A stretch of DNA of 64,000 nt from positions 2,976,001-3,040,000 of the forward strand of contig NZ_CP047176.1 of the NCBI RefSeq assembly GCF_009834225.1, read 5' to 3'. The position numbers and the translations under genes are program-made. This DNA comes from Rathayibacter sp. VKM Ac-2759 (GTDB lineage Bacteria > Actinomycetota > Actinomycetes > Actinomycetales > Microbacteriaceae). The notes beneath the pieces are model-generated. The model saw nothing but the letters and a program-made list of their open reading frames with translations, had not been told where the DNA came from and searched no databases. This document shows, in pieces, positions 42,973 through 51,136 of this stretch. The number at the start of each line of letters is the position of its first letter. Position 1 is the first letter of the stretch.

Positions 42973-42999
42973 AGAGAGCGCTCTACGAACGGCCTAGGA
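42973..42999 (+). promoter_or_regulatory. LacI-type operator and -10 box of the beta-glucosidase operon
   Basis: AGAGCGCTCT (42975-42984) is a perfect 10-bp palindrome with a central CG, resembling the GAGCGCTC core of actinobacterial CebR/CelR operators. TAGGAT at 42994-42999 is a plausible -10. The operator would cover the spacer/-35 region, so the LacI-family protein encoded downstream probably binds here. Confidence 0.6.
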
Positions 43000-43029
43000 T
43001 GGCGGAGACCGCTGCCGAAGGAGTCCCCC

Positions 43030-44496
43030 ATGAGCGATGCCCGCACCACCACTCCCGACCTCTCGGAGCAGACCGCTCGGGCCGAGCGCCTGGCCGTCCG
43101 CGACTGGCCGATCGGGTTCCTCTGGGGGTCGGCGACCGCGGCCGCGCAGATCGAGGGCGCGGGCCACGAGGGCGGCAAGGAGGACAGCATCTGGGACGCG
43201 TTCTCGCGCGTGCCCGGTGCCGTCGCGAACGGCGACACCCCCGAGGTGGCCGTGGACCACTACCACCGGATGCCCGCCGACGTGCAGCTGATGAAGGAGC
43301 TCGGCCTCGGCTCCTACCGCTTCTCGGTGAGCTGGGCGCGGGTCAAGCCCGGCGACCGCGAGGTCAACGCCGAGGGCCTCGACTTCTACTCCCGCCTGGT
43401 CGACGAGCTGCTCGCGGCCGGGATCCTCCCGTGGCTCACGCTCTACCACTGGGACCTCCCGCAGGCCCTCGAGGAGAAGGGCGGCTGGGCGAACCGCGAC
43501 ACCGCCGAGCGCTTCCGGGACTACGCCGAGGCGGTCCACGCGAGCCTCGGCGACCGCGTGCAGCACTGGACCACCTTCAACGAGCCCTTCTGCTCGACCC
43601 TGCTCTCCTACGGCGCGGGCATCCACGCTCCCGGAGTCATCTCGCAGCAGGCGGCGCTCGCCGCGGTCCACCACACCCACCTCGCGCACGGCCTGGCCGT
43701 CTCGGCGCTGCGCGATCTCGGCGCCCAGAACCTCGGCATCACCCTCAACCTCTCGAACGCAGTGCCCGACGACCCCGAGGACGAGGCCGACCTCGACGCC
43801 GCCCGCCGCTTCGACGCGCTGCAGAACCGCATCTTCCTCGACCCGCTGCTGCTCGGCGAGTACCCGGAGGACCTCCTCGAGGACGTCGCCGGCCTCGGTC
43901 TCGACGAGCTGATCGCCGACGGCGACCTCGCCGCGATCTCGCAGCCGCTCGACTTCCTCGGCGTGAACCACTACCACGACGACAACGTGTCGGCGCGGCC
44001 ACTGCCGGCCGGGACCGAGGACTTCGCCCAGGCCACCGACCGCGAGGTCGGCTCGCCGTGGGTCGGATCGGAGTTCATCACCTTCCCCTCGCGCGGCCTC
44101 CCCCGCACCGCGATGGACTGGGAGGTCAACCCCGACGGGCTGCGCTTCCTGCTCACGCGACTCGGCCTCGAGTACGAGAACCTCCCTCCGCTGTTCGTGA
44201 CCGAGAACGGTGCGGCGTACGACGACGTCGTCGAGGGCGGCCGCGTCCACGACGTCGACCGCACGCAGTACGTGCTCGACCACGTCGAGAAGGTGGCCGA
44301 CGCCATCGACCAGGGCGCCGACGTCCGGGGCTACTTCGTCTGGTCGCTGCTCGACAACTACGAGTGGGCCTGGGGCTACGAGAAGCGCTTCGGCATCGTG
44401 CGGGTCGACTACGACTCGCAGGAGCGGATCGTCAAGGACTCGGGCCTCGTGTACTCGCGCCTGATCGGCGGCACCGCAGCCGAGACGCTGGGCTAG
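43030..44496 (+). CDS. GH1 family beta-glucosidase
   Basis: The 488-residue enzyme is a retaining glycoside hydrolase of family 1: FLWGSATAAAQIEGA at the N-terminus, the acid/base Glu in TFNEP (Glu185) and the nucleophile in FVTENGAAYDD (Glu392). Substrate-binding DNYEWAWGYEKRFGI lies near the C-terminus. It lacks a signal peptide, so it acts in the cytoplasm on imported cellobiose or other beta-glucosides. The ATG follows GAAGGAG. The repressor gene starts 3 nt after the stop, forming a bicistronic operon under self-control. Confidence 0.95.
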   Translation: MSDARTTTPDLSEQTARAERLAVRDWPIGFLWGSATAAAQIEGAGHEGGKEDSIWDAFSRVPGAVANGDTPEVAVDHYHRMPADVQLMKELGLGSYRFSVSWARVKPGDREVNAEGLDFYSRLVDELLAAGILPWLTLYHWDLPQALEEKGGWANRDTAERFRDYAEAVHASLGDRVQHWTTFNEPFCSTLLSYGAGIHAPGVISQQAALAAVHHTHLAHGLAVSALRDLGAQNLGITLNLSNAVPDDPEDEADLDAARRFDALQNRIFLDPLLLGEYPEDLLEDVAGLGLDELIADGDLAAISQPLDFLGVNHYHDDNVSARPLPAGTEDFAQATDREVGSPWVGSEFITFPSRGLPRTAMDWEVNPDGLRFLLTRLGLEYENLPPLFVTENGAAYDDVVEGGRVHDVDRTQYVLDHVEKVADAIDQGADVRGYFVWSLLDNYEWAWGYEKRFGIVRVDYDSQERIVKDSGLVYSRLIGGTAAETLG

Positions 44497-44499
44497 ACG

Positions 44500-45522
44500 A
44501 TGAGCGAGGGCCTGCGGTCGGCGGGGCGGTCGCCCACGCTCGAGATGGTCGCGGCGCGCGCCGGGGTGTCGCGCGCGACCGTCTCGCGGGTCGTCAACGG
44601 CGCCCCGCAGGTCGCGGCCGACATCGTCGCGGCGGTCGAGAAGGCGATCGGCGAGCTGGACTACGTCCCCAACCGGGCCGCGCGGATGCTCGCCTCGCGC
44701 CGCACCCAGTCGATCGCGCTGATCGTGCCGGAGTCGACGGCCCGCGTCTTCGCCGACCCGTTCTTCGCGTCGATCGTGCAGGGCGCGGCGATGCGCCTGG
44801 CCGACACCGACTACACGCTCTCGATGCTGATCGCCTCGGAGTCGGACGGCGAGAAGACCCGCCGCTACCTGCTCGGCGGCAACGTCGACGGCGCACTCGT
44901 GGTCTCGCACCACTCGGGCGACCACTCCTACGCCGCCCTGTCGAACTCGCTGCCGATCGTCTTCGGCGGGCGGCCGCTGTCTCCCGAGGAGCGCGGCTCG
45001 TACTACGTCGACGTGGACAACGCCGACGGGGCGGCCGTCGCCACGGCGCACCTCATCGGCCGCGGCCGCCGGCGCATCGCGACGATCGCGGGCCCGGCAG
45101 ACATGCCGCCCGGGGTCGACCGGCTCATCGGCTGGCGGAGCGCCCTGACCGACGCCGGCCTCGACGACGGCCTCGTCGAGTGGGGCGACTTCTCGCCCGA
45201 GAGCGGAGCGGACGCGATGCGCCGCCTCCTCGAGCGCGACCCGTCGATCGACGCCGTGTTCGCCGCGAACGACCAGATGGCCGTCGGCGCGTACGCGGCG
45301 CTGCGGGAGGCGGGCCGCCGCGTCCCCGAGGACGTCGCCGTCGTGGGCTTCGACGACGACATGTTCGCCCGCACCGCGGTGCCCGCCCTCAGCACCGTGC
45401 GCCAGATCCCCGTCGAGCTCGGCGCGCGCATGGCCGAGCTGCTCACGGCCCGCATCGAGGGAACCCCGGTCGAGCACCGCACCCTGATGCCCACCGAGCT
45501 CGTCGTGCGCGCCTCCTCCTGA
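44500..45522 (+). CDS. LacI family transcriptional regulator
   Basis: The 340-residue regulator has the N-terminal helix-turn-helix (TLEMVAARAGVSRATVSRVVNG) and hinge helix (NRAARMLASRRT), then a periplasmic-binding-type sensor domain with DVAVVGFDDDMFARTAVPALSTVRQ. It probably represses the beta-glucosidase gene by binding the palindrome at 42975-42984 and is released by a beta-glucoside or its product. It is co-transcribed with that gene; a cassette-associated hairpin follows at 45564. Confidence 0.93.
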   Translation: MSEGLRSAGRSPTLEMVAARAGVSRATVSRVVNGAPQVAADIVAAVEKAIGELDYVPNRAARMLASRRTQSIALIVPESTARVFADPFFASIVQGAAMRLADTDYTLSMLIASESDGEKTRRYLLGGNVDGALVVSHHSGDHSYAALSNSLPIVFGGRPLSPEERGSYYVDVDNADGAAVATAHLIGRGRRRIATIAGPADMPPGVDRLIGWRSALTDAGLDDGLVEWGDFSPESGADAMRRLLERDPSIDAVFAANDQMAVGAYAALREAGRRVPEDVAVVGFDDDMFARTAVPALSTVRQIPVELGARMAELLTARIEGTPVEHRTLMPTELVVRASS

Positions 45523-45555
45523 CCCGCAGCACGCGCCTCCGCGCCCGACCCGTCG

Positions 45556-45600
45556 AGTCATCGAGAGTTGTCGTACTGGGTGCTCGAGTACGACAACTCT
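45556..45600. repeat. Terminator-like hairpin, left copy flanking DUF559 cassette 2
   Basis: A perfect 14-bp stem (AGAGTTGTCGTACT at 45564-45577 with 45587-45600) with a 9-nt loop, 34-42 nt after the LacI-family gene. It is identical at 37 of 45 positions to 46647-46691, in the same orientation, with most differences in the loop. It is unrelated in sequence to the hairpins of cassette 1. Confidence 0.8.
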
Positions 45601-45635
45601 TGGAGGTTCGACTGGGGTGGCGATCGACCGGGAGC

Positions 45636-46544
45636 TCATGGTCGCCACCCGTGCGCCGTCAGCGCGGCTCTGATCTCGGCGACGGTGCGTGCTCGGTCCT
45701 TCCCGAGTCCATCGGCCCGCACGACCACCTGGATCCACCCGGCGAGCTGCAGGGCGAGTGAGCGCTCCCGGTCGCGCGCATACTGCGCATCGCTCGTCCG
45801 GTGCTGGCGGCCGTCGTACTCGGCCAGGACCTTCCACCGGCGGAAGACCAGGTCGCCGACCGCGATCAGGCGACCACGGTCGTGGATCTCGGCGTTCACC
45901 TCGGGCCGCGGAAGGTCCGCCTCCCGCACCAGGGATCGCAGCCAGGTCTCCCGCCTGGAGGCGGAGGCGGTCGACACGAGGTGCAGCACCGACTCCAAGC
46001 GCTTCCGCCCACGGCCGTGGTAGCCCACGAGCCGAGCCGTCAGTTCCGGGAGAGCCGCGTAGGGCCTCGGATCAGCGGGGTCCGGGTGTCTCGGGGCGAG
46101 CAGCAGATGGTCGGCCGCGGCGAGCAGATCCCGTTCGCTCAGGAGGGTACCGAGCGAGATCCAGGTGGACGCCGGGTCGGTGACGGCGAGCCCGTGGCGG
46201 CGGACCACCTCGACGTGCTGCGGCAGGACGACGTGGCCGATGACCCCGCGTGTCCTCGGCGGGCGGCGGGGTGAGAGCACACTCACGTGGATCGGGTCCT
46301 CCTCCGGCCTCGACGAGGGAAGAGGAACCGACCAGATCTCCGCCGCGGTGAGGTGGGAGAAGAACTGGCCCGCTCGCAACCGTGGGCGGTAGGCCTGAGC
46401 GCGCTCGAGGTGCGTCACCGGTGCCACGCGCGTTCTGACACCGTGGAAGGGACTCGCCAGTCGCGGCGATCGGAGCGCACCGTCCGTCGCTCCGCTGAGG
46501 ACCGCCGCCCGCCGACTGAAGGCGCCCAGCTCGAGATTCGTCAT
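45636..46544 (-). CDS. DUF559 / PD-(D/E)XK nuclease-like protein, cassette 2
   Basis: The 302-residue product is homologous over its length to the protein at 29340-30203. Shared segments include MT at the start, GVRT near residue 35, SHLTAAEIW versus CGPTAALLW, DPASTWISLG versus TPARTWCDLG, and DLLAAADHLL versus DLVAVGDHLL. The C-terminal DUF559 nuclease-like domain has Glu199, Asp231 and Glu242 (AEYDGRQH), with the same D-X10-E spacing as cassette 1. ATG 46544 is chosen from this alignment; an upstream in-frame start falls in the flanking hairpin. It lies between the convergent LacI-family and methyltransferase genes. Confidence 0.8.
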   Translation of the reverse strand: MTNLELGAFSRRAAVLSGATDGALRSPRLASPFHGVRTRVAPVTHLERAQAYRPRLRAGQFFSHLTAAEIWSVPLPSSRPEEDPIHVSVLSPRRPPRTRGVIGHVVLPQHVEVVRRHGLAVTDPASTWISLGTLLSERDLLAAADHLLLAPRHPDPADPRPYAALPELTARLVGYHGRGRKRLESVLHLVSTASASRRETWLRSLVREADLPRPEVNAEIHDRGRLIAVGDLVFRRWKVLAEYDGRQHRTSDAQYARDRERSLALQLAGWIQVVVRADGLGKDRARTVAEIRAALTAHGWRP

Positions 46545-46646
46545 GCGACGACGATGCCCGAACCCCGGACCCCCTGGGCCCTGCACCCCTCCGCCCCTCG
46601 GACAACCTCCGAGCCCCTCCACCTGTGGAGGAGCCCCGTCCCCTCC

Positions 46647-46691
46647 AGTCCTCAAGAGTTGTCGTACTCGACCGTCGAGTACGACAACTTT
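46647..46691. repeat. Terminator-like hairpin, right copy flanking DUF559 cassette 2
   Basis: A 12-14-bp stem (46656-46669 with 46677-46690) repeats the sequence at 45556-45600. It lies 45 nt beyond the stop of the minus-strand methyltransferase and about 110 nt upstream of the nuclease start. Confidence 0.8.
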
Positions 46692-46736
46692 CGGGGTCTC
46701 GAGGAGGAGGGGCGCTGGGTCAGAGGAAGAGCCGGG

Positions 46737-47609
46737 TCAGAGGAAGAGGGGCGCCGGGTCCAGGGTCGCGAAGCGGCGGCGCATGACGGCGATGGCGTCG
46801 GCGTGCTCGTCGACGAGGACGAAGCGGCGGCCGAGCGCGTGCGCGACGGCCCCCGTCGTCCCGGAGCCGGCGAAGAAGTCGAGCACCGCGTCGCCCTCGC
46901 GGCTCGACGCCTGCACGATGCGGCGCAGGATCCCCTCGGGCTTCTGCGTCGGGTAGCCCGTCTTCTCGCGGCCGGTCGGCGACACGATCGTGTGCCACCA
47001 CACGTCCGTCGGCCGCTTGCCGCGCTCCGCCTTCTCGGGCGTCACGAGCCCCGGCGCCATGTACGGCTCGCGGTCGACCGCGACGGAGTCGAAATGGTAG
47101 CCGCGCGGATCCTTCACGTACACGAGGATCGTGTCGTGCTTGGTCGGCCAGCGCCGGGTCGCCTTCGCCCCGTAGTCGTAGGCCCAGATGATCTCGTTGA
47201 GGAAGCACTCGCGGCCGAACAGCGCGTCGAGCAGCACCTTCGCGTAGTGCGCCTCGCGGTAGTCGAGGTGGAGGTACAGCGTGCCGTCGTCGGCCAGCAG
47301 CCGCCACGCCTCGGCCAGTCGCGGCTCGAGGAACGACCAGTAGTCGTCGAAGCGGTCGTCGTAGCGGAGGAGGTCGCCGCGGATCCGCTCGTAGCTGCGC
47401 CCCTTGAACCCGGCGATCGTGCCGGTCGCCGAGCGCACCGACGTGGTCGAGGTGCGCACCTGCGCGCGGCCCGTGTTGAACGGAGGATCGAGGTAGACGA
47501 CCGTGAACGCGCCGTCCGCGAGCTGCGGCAGGACCTCGAGATTGTCGGCGTGGAACACCGCGCTCCGCGACTCCGGGACGCCGTCCGCGATCTGGATCGG
47601 CTGGGGCAT
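46737..47609 (-). CDS. Solitary beta-class site-specific DNA methyltransferase
   Basis: The 290-residue enzyme has the catalytic motif IV first (VVYLDPPFNTG, residues 38-48) and the S-adenosylmethionine-binding motif I near the C-terminus (VLDFFAGSGTTGAVAHALGR), the circular order of beta-class N6-adenine/N4-cytosine methyltransferases. No cognate restriction enzyme is recognisable beside it, so it looks like an orphan methylase with a regulatory or maintenance role; the DUF559 gene downstream is a weak alternative partner. ATG 47609 gives the natural N-terminus; a GTG at 47636 is possible. Confidence 0.88.
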   Translation of the reverse strand: MPQPIQIADGVPESRSAVFHADNLEVLPQLADGAFTVVYLDPPFNTGRAQVRTSTTSVRSATGTIAGFKGRSYERIRGDLLRYDDRFDDYWSFLEPRLAEAWRLLADDGTLYLHLDYREAHYAKVLLDALFGRECFLNEIIWAYDYGAKATRRWPTKHDTILVYVKDPRGYHFDSVAVDREPYMAPGLVTPEKAERGKRPTDVWWHTIVSPTGREKTGYPTQKPEGILRRIVQASSREGDAVLDFFAGSGTTGAVAHALGRRFVLVDEHADAIAVMRRRFATLDPAPLFL

Positions 47610-47684
47610 CGTGCCAGTGTGCCAGTCGCCCGACACGCCGCCGTACCCGGGAGGGCCTTGACCGGACCCCCGGGAGCTCCGGCG

Positions 47685-47690
47685 TAGAGT
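47685..47690 (+). promoter_or_regulatory. -10 box of leaderless GNAT-like gene
   Basis: TAGAGT, 6 nt before the ATG at 47697. Confidence 0.5.
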
Positions 47691-47696
47691 GACGCG

Positions 47697-47981
47697 ATGA
47701 TCTCAGAGGTGCGGCACGACGAAGACCGGTCCCGGTACACGCTGTGGGTCGACGGCGAGAACGTGGGCCTCGCGGACTACGCGGTCCGCGGCTCCGACGT
47801 CGTCTTCCTCCACACCGAGATCGCCCCCGAGCACCGCCACGAGGGGCTCGGCGACCGCCTCGTCGAGGCCGCCCTCGACGACGCGCACGAGCGCTTCGGC
47901 GCCCACGTCGTGCCGGCCTGCCCCTTCGTCGCCGAGTTCATCGCCGAGCACCCCGACTACCAGGAGCTCCTGGCGAGCTGA
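47697..47981 (+). CDS. GNAT family N-acetyltransferase (short YidJ/NATD1-like)
   Basis: The 94-residue product is a minimal GNAT domain: RYTLWVDGENVGLADYAVRG, VVFLHTEIAPEHRHEGLGDRLVEAAL (acetyl-CoA loop region), and the C-terminal VVPACPFVAEFIAEHPDYQELL. This short class (GCN5-related, NATD1-like) is widespread but its substrate is unknown. Leaderless start. It converges on the lipoate ligase gene with 3 nt between stops. Confidence 0.88.
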   Translation: MISEVRHDEDRSRYTLWVDGENVGLADYAVRGSDVVFLHTEIAPEHRHEGLGDRLVEAALDDAHERFGAHVVPACPFVAEFIAEHPDYQELLAS

Positions 47982-47984
47982 GCC

Positions 47985-49034
47985 TCACGGCACCCGGCGC
48001 AGCCACTCCTCGGTCGAGTACTTCGTGCGGACGAGCTCCTCGGCCTCGGCGTACTCCTCGGCGGTCAGGTCTCCGGAGGTGCCGCCGTGCAGCTGCACGA
48101 AGGTCGCCTTCATCCGGTCGATGATCTCGGCCCGGCTGAGCCCGGTCTGGCTGCGCAGCGGATCCACGCGCTTCACCGCCGACGCGATGCCCTTGTCGGA
48201 CAGCTTCTCGCGGCCGATCCGCAGCACCTGCACCATCTTCTCGGCGTCGATGTCGTAGCTCATGGTCACGTGGTGCAGCACGGCGCCCGAGCCGAGGCGC
48301 TTCTGCGCGGCTCCGCCGATCTTGCCCGAGGGCGAGGTGATGTCGTTGAGCGGCTGGTAGACGGCGTCGATGCCGAGCGACTGCAACGCGCTGATCGTCC
48401 ACTCGTCGAGGAACGCGTAGGAGTCGGCGAAGGTCAGGCCCTGCACCAGGTCGCCCGGCACGTAGAGGGAGTAGGTGACGACGCTGCCCGCCTCCATGAA
48501 CATCGCACCGCCGCCGGAGATGCGGCGGACGACCTCGACGCCGTACTTCGCCGCGTTCTCGAGGTCGACCTCGTTGCGCAGCGACTGGAAGCTGCCGATC
48601 ACCACGGCCGGCTGGTCCCACTCCCAGATGCGGAGGGTGGGCTCGCGGCGGCCCTCGCCGACCGCGGCGGTGAGCACCTCGTCGAGCGCGAGGTGCATCG
48701 CGGGCGAGACGGCCTTCGCGTGCACGATCTTCCAGTCGTAGTCGCGCCAGCTCGTCGCCTGCTGCAGCGAGCGGCGGATGGCGACGGCCACGGCCTCGGG
48801 GGTGAAGCCGAGGAGCACCGCGTCGGACGGCAGCGCCTGCCGGACGGCCGCGGCGATCGTCTTGGCGTCGGAGGTCGCCGGGAGGCCCACCACCGCGCGG
48901 TCGATGTCGTCGAGCGCCGTGTCCGGCTCGAGGAAGAAGTCGCCCGCGAGCCGGAACCCGGAGAACCTCCCGTCGACCACGTCGAGGTCGACGACCACGA
49001 GCTTTCCACCGGGGACCTTGTACTCGCCATGCAT
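47985..49034 (-). CDS. Lipoate--protein ligase family protein
   Basis: The 349-residue protein has the lipoyl/biotin ligase fold: LRIWEWDQPAVVIGSFQSLRNEVD, the RRISGGGAMFMEAGSVVTYSL loop (Arg-Arg-x-Ser-Gly-Gly-Gly), and the catalytic Lys region NDITSPSGKIGGAAQKRLG. It would attach lipoate or octanoate to E2/GcvH domains. An N-terminal ~100-residue region carries the accessory domain seen in the longer actinobacterial type. The start at 49034 lies 6-7 nt from a TAGGCT -10 that overlaps the stop codon of the upstream hydrolase gene. Confidence 0.88.
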   Translation of the reverse strand: MHGEYKVPGGKLVVVDLDVVDGRFSGFRLAGDFFLEPDTALDDIDRAVVGLPATSDAKTIAAAVRQALPSDAVLLGFTPEAVAVAIRRSLQQATSWRDYDWKIVHAKAVSPAMHLALDEVLTAAVGEGRREPTLRIWEWDQPAVVIGSFQSLRNEVDLENAAKYGVEVVRRISGGGAMFMEAGSVVTYSLYVPGDLVQGLTFADSYAFLDEWTISALQSLGIDAVYQPLNDITSPSGKIGGAAQKRLGSGAVLHHVTMSYDIDAEKMVQVLRIGREKLSDKGIASAVKRVDPLRSQTGLSRAEIIDRMKATFVQLHGGTSGDLTAEEYAEAEELVRTKYSTEEWLRRVP

Positions 49035-49040
49035 GACGCC

Positions 49041-49046
49041 AGCCTA
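49041..49046 (-). promoter_or_regulatory. -10 box of leaderless lipoate ligase promoter, overlapping the upstream stop codon
   Basis: TAGGCT on the minus strand with 6 nt to the ATG at 49034. It shares bases with the stop codon of the hydrolase gene (ends 49044), so the ligase gene has a promoter inside the 3' end of its neighbour. Confidence 0.45.
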
Positions 49047-49922
49047 GGCGGGAGGACCGACGGGGGCGTCGAACCGTTCGTCGAGCCAGGCGACGACGTC
49101 GGCGAGCACCTCGGTGCGGTTCAGCTCCTGGAACAGCTCGTGCCGCGCCTCCGGATACACGCGGACGCTCACGTCGGTGAGCCCCGAGCGGCGGCGGTAC
49201 GCCTGCGCCAGGGCCCGCATCGAGCGCTCGCCGCCGAGGGTGTCCTCCGATCCTCCGATGATCAGCAGGGGCAGATCGGCAGCGAGGTGCTTCGAGGGGC
49301 GCCCCACCAGCCGCAGCGTCTCGCGCACCCCGACCCGCTTCGCGAGCGGATCGGTGAAGGTGAGCGGGTCGTCGTGGAAGCGCTGCCACACCTCGGGGTC
49401 GCGCGAGAGCCACTCGAGCCGCAGCCCCCCGGGCACGCGGTGGCGGCGGGTGAGGTCGCCTCCGTTCATGTAGCCCGGGAGGCGGTAGGCGGTCCCGCTC
49501 AGGATGAGCGCCGCGTAGTCCGAGCCGTCGCGGTCGATGATCCGCTGAGCCATCAGCGAGCCCCAGGAGTGGCCGAGCAGCACGATCGGCACGCCGGGCG
49601 ACTCGGCGGCGAGCAGGCGGGTGAGCCGGGTGATCGCGTCCTCCGTCGCGCGGAGACCACCGGGACCGAGCCGGCCGAGCTGCGACGCGTCGCCTCCGTG
49701 CTGCTCGGACCCGGTGCGGCCGTGCCCGCGGTGGTCGTCGGCCGCGACCGCGTAGCCGGCGGCGACGAGGGTCTCGGCGGCCTCGAGGTAGCGGCCGGAG
49801 TGCTCGCCGACGCCGTGCAGCAGCTGGACGATCGCCCGGGGCTGCGGGAGCGGCCAGTGCCGGTAGTGGATCGTCACGCCGTGGGCGTCCTGGTAGGTCC
49901 TGTCGACCGCGATGTCGGGCAT
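49044..49922 (-). CDS. Alpha/beta hydrolase (monoacylglycerol lipase-like)
   Basis: The 292-residue enzyme has the serine hydrolase lid family layout: VQLLHGVGEHSGRY (oxyanion), the nucleophile elbow LLGHSWGSLMAQ with Ser near residue 113, the Asp in IIGGSEDTLGG and the His in PEARHELFQE. It resembles monoacylglycerol lipases (YtpA/Mgll type). ATG 49922 is preferred; an in-frame start at 49955 gives an atypical extension. Confidence 0.88.
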   Translation of the reverse strand: MPDIAVDRTYQDAHGVTIHYRHWPLPQPRAIVQLLHGVGEHSGRYLEAAETLVAAGYAVAADDHRGHGRTGSEQHGGDASQLGRLGPGGLRATEDAITRLTRLLAAESPGVPIVLLGHSWGSLMAQRIIDRDGSDYAALILSGTAYRLPGYMNGGDLTRRHRVPGGLRLEWLSRDPEVWQRFHDDPLTFTDPLAKRVGVRETLRLVGRPSKHLAADLPLLIIGGSEDTLGGERSMRALAQAYRRRSGLTDVSVRVYPEARHELFQELNRTEVLADVVAWLDERFDAPVGPPA

Positions 49923-50101
49923 GCGCCCAGTCTGGCGCAGAGCCGCTCCGGCCACTCCGCGCCGCCGATCGCCCGAGACCTGAGAAGATACTCACGATCG
50001 AGCCGGTGACACCGTGCGAGATCAGAGGGATCGTTAGCGTTCAAGCGACGTCTCGACCCCTGCGACCGTCCCCCACCCCTTCTCGAGCGAGGCCAGCCCC
50101 C

Positions 50102-51130
50102 ATGACCGTGTCGCCCCTGATCTGGACCCTGACGATCGTCTTCATCGTCCTGCTCCTGCTCTTCGACTTCTTCTTCCACGTCCGGAAGGCCCACGAGCCG
50201 ACCCTCCGCGAGTCCGCGCTCTGGTCGGCCCTCTACGTCGGCATCGCCGTGCTCTTCGGCGTCGGCGTCCTGGTCTTCGGCGGGACGACCCCGGGCTCCG
50301 AGTACTTCGCCGGCTACATCACCGAGAAGGCCCTCTCGGTCGACAATCTGTTCGTCTTCCTGATCATCATGGCGAGCTTCAAGGTGCCCCGCGCCGACCA
50401 GCAGAAGGTGCTGCTCTTCGGCATCGTCTTCGCGCTGATCGCCCGCACCGGCTTCATCTTCCTCGGCGCCGCGCTGATCAACTCCTTCGCGTGGATCTTC
50501 TACCTCTTCGGCCTGATCCTGCTGCTGACCGCCTTCAACCTGGTGAAGCCCGGCGACGAGCACGCGGGCGACAACGTGATGGTCCGCCTGGCCAAGCGCG
50601 TCTTCAAGACGAGCGACCAGTACGACGGCGACCGGTTCTACACGCACATCGACGGCAAGAAGGTCCTCACGCCGATGATCCTGGTCATGGCGGCGATCGG
50701 TGGAACGGACATCCTGTTCGCCCTCGACAGCGTCCCGGCGATCTTCGGTCTCACCAACGACGTCTACCTCGTCTTCACCGCGACCGCATTCTCGCTGCTC
50801 GGACTCCGTCAGCTCTACTTCCTGATCGACGGGCTGCTCGACCGCCTCGTCTACCTCAGCTACGGTCTCGCCGCGATCCTCGCCTTCATCGGCGTGAAGC
50901 TGATCCTGCACGCGCTCCACGAGAACAACCTGCCGTTCATCAACAACGGCGAGCACGTCGAGGTCTTCGAGATCGGCACGGGCCTCTCGCTCTCGGTCAT
51001 CATCGGAGTCCTGGCCGTCACGGTCATCGCCTCCCTCGTCAGCCCCAAGGGCCGCCGCATGGCCGCCGAGGCCGCGGAGCGCAAGCGCGTGGCCGAGGCC
51101 GCGGGCGCCGACGTGGACGCGACGCACTGA
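50102..51130 (+). CDS. TerC family integral membrane protein
   Basis: The 342-residue protein has about nine transmembrane helices with TerC signatures: TEKALSVDNLFVFLIIMASFKVP, AAIGGTDILFALDSVPAIFGLT (acidic Asp residues in the membrane) and LGLRQLYFLIDGLLDRLVYLSYG. TerC proteins function in metal-ion (Mn2+) homeostasis linked to secreted metalloproteins. ATG 50102 follows a weak ribosome site; TAGCGT at 50035-50040 may be the promoter. Unlike the CCC1 gene at 24899, it lacks the manganese riboswitch. A dispersed repeat starts directly after the stop. Confidence 0.92.
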   Translation: MTVSPLIWTLTIVFIVLLLLFDFFFHVRKAHEPTLRESALWSALYVGIAVLFGVGVLVFGGTTPGSEYFAGYITEKALSVDNLFVFLIIMASFKVPRADQQKVLLFGIVFALIARTGFIFLGAALINSFAWIFYLFGLILLLTAFNLVKPGDEHAGDNVMVRLAKRVFKTSDQYDGDRFYTHIDGKKVLTPMILVMAAIGGTDILFALDSVPAIFGLTNDVYLVFTATAFSLLGLRQLYFLIDGLLDRLVYLSYGLAAILAFIGVKLILHALHENNLPFINNGEHVEVFEIGTGLSLSVIIGVLAVTVIASLVSPKGRRMAAEAAERKRVAEAAGADVDATH

Positions 51131-51136
51131 GTCGTC

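Noticed and set aside
45636..47609. Type II restriction-modification system
   Set aside because: The DUF559 protein has a full-length homologue at 29340 without a methyltransferase partner, and a duplicated hairpin separates it from the methylase gene.
50000..50101. Second manganese riboswitch upstream of terC
   Set aside because: Neither GGGGAGTAGC nor an AGACCTT-like 3' strand is present.
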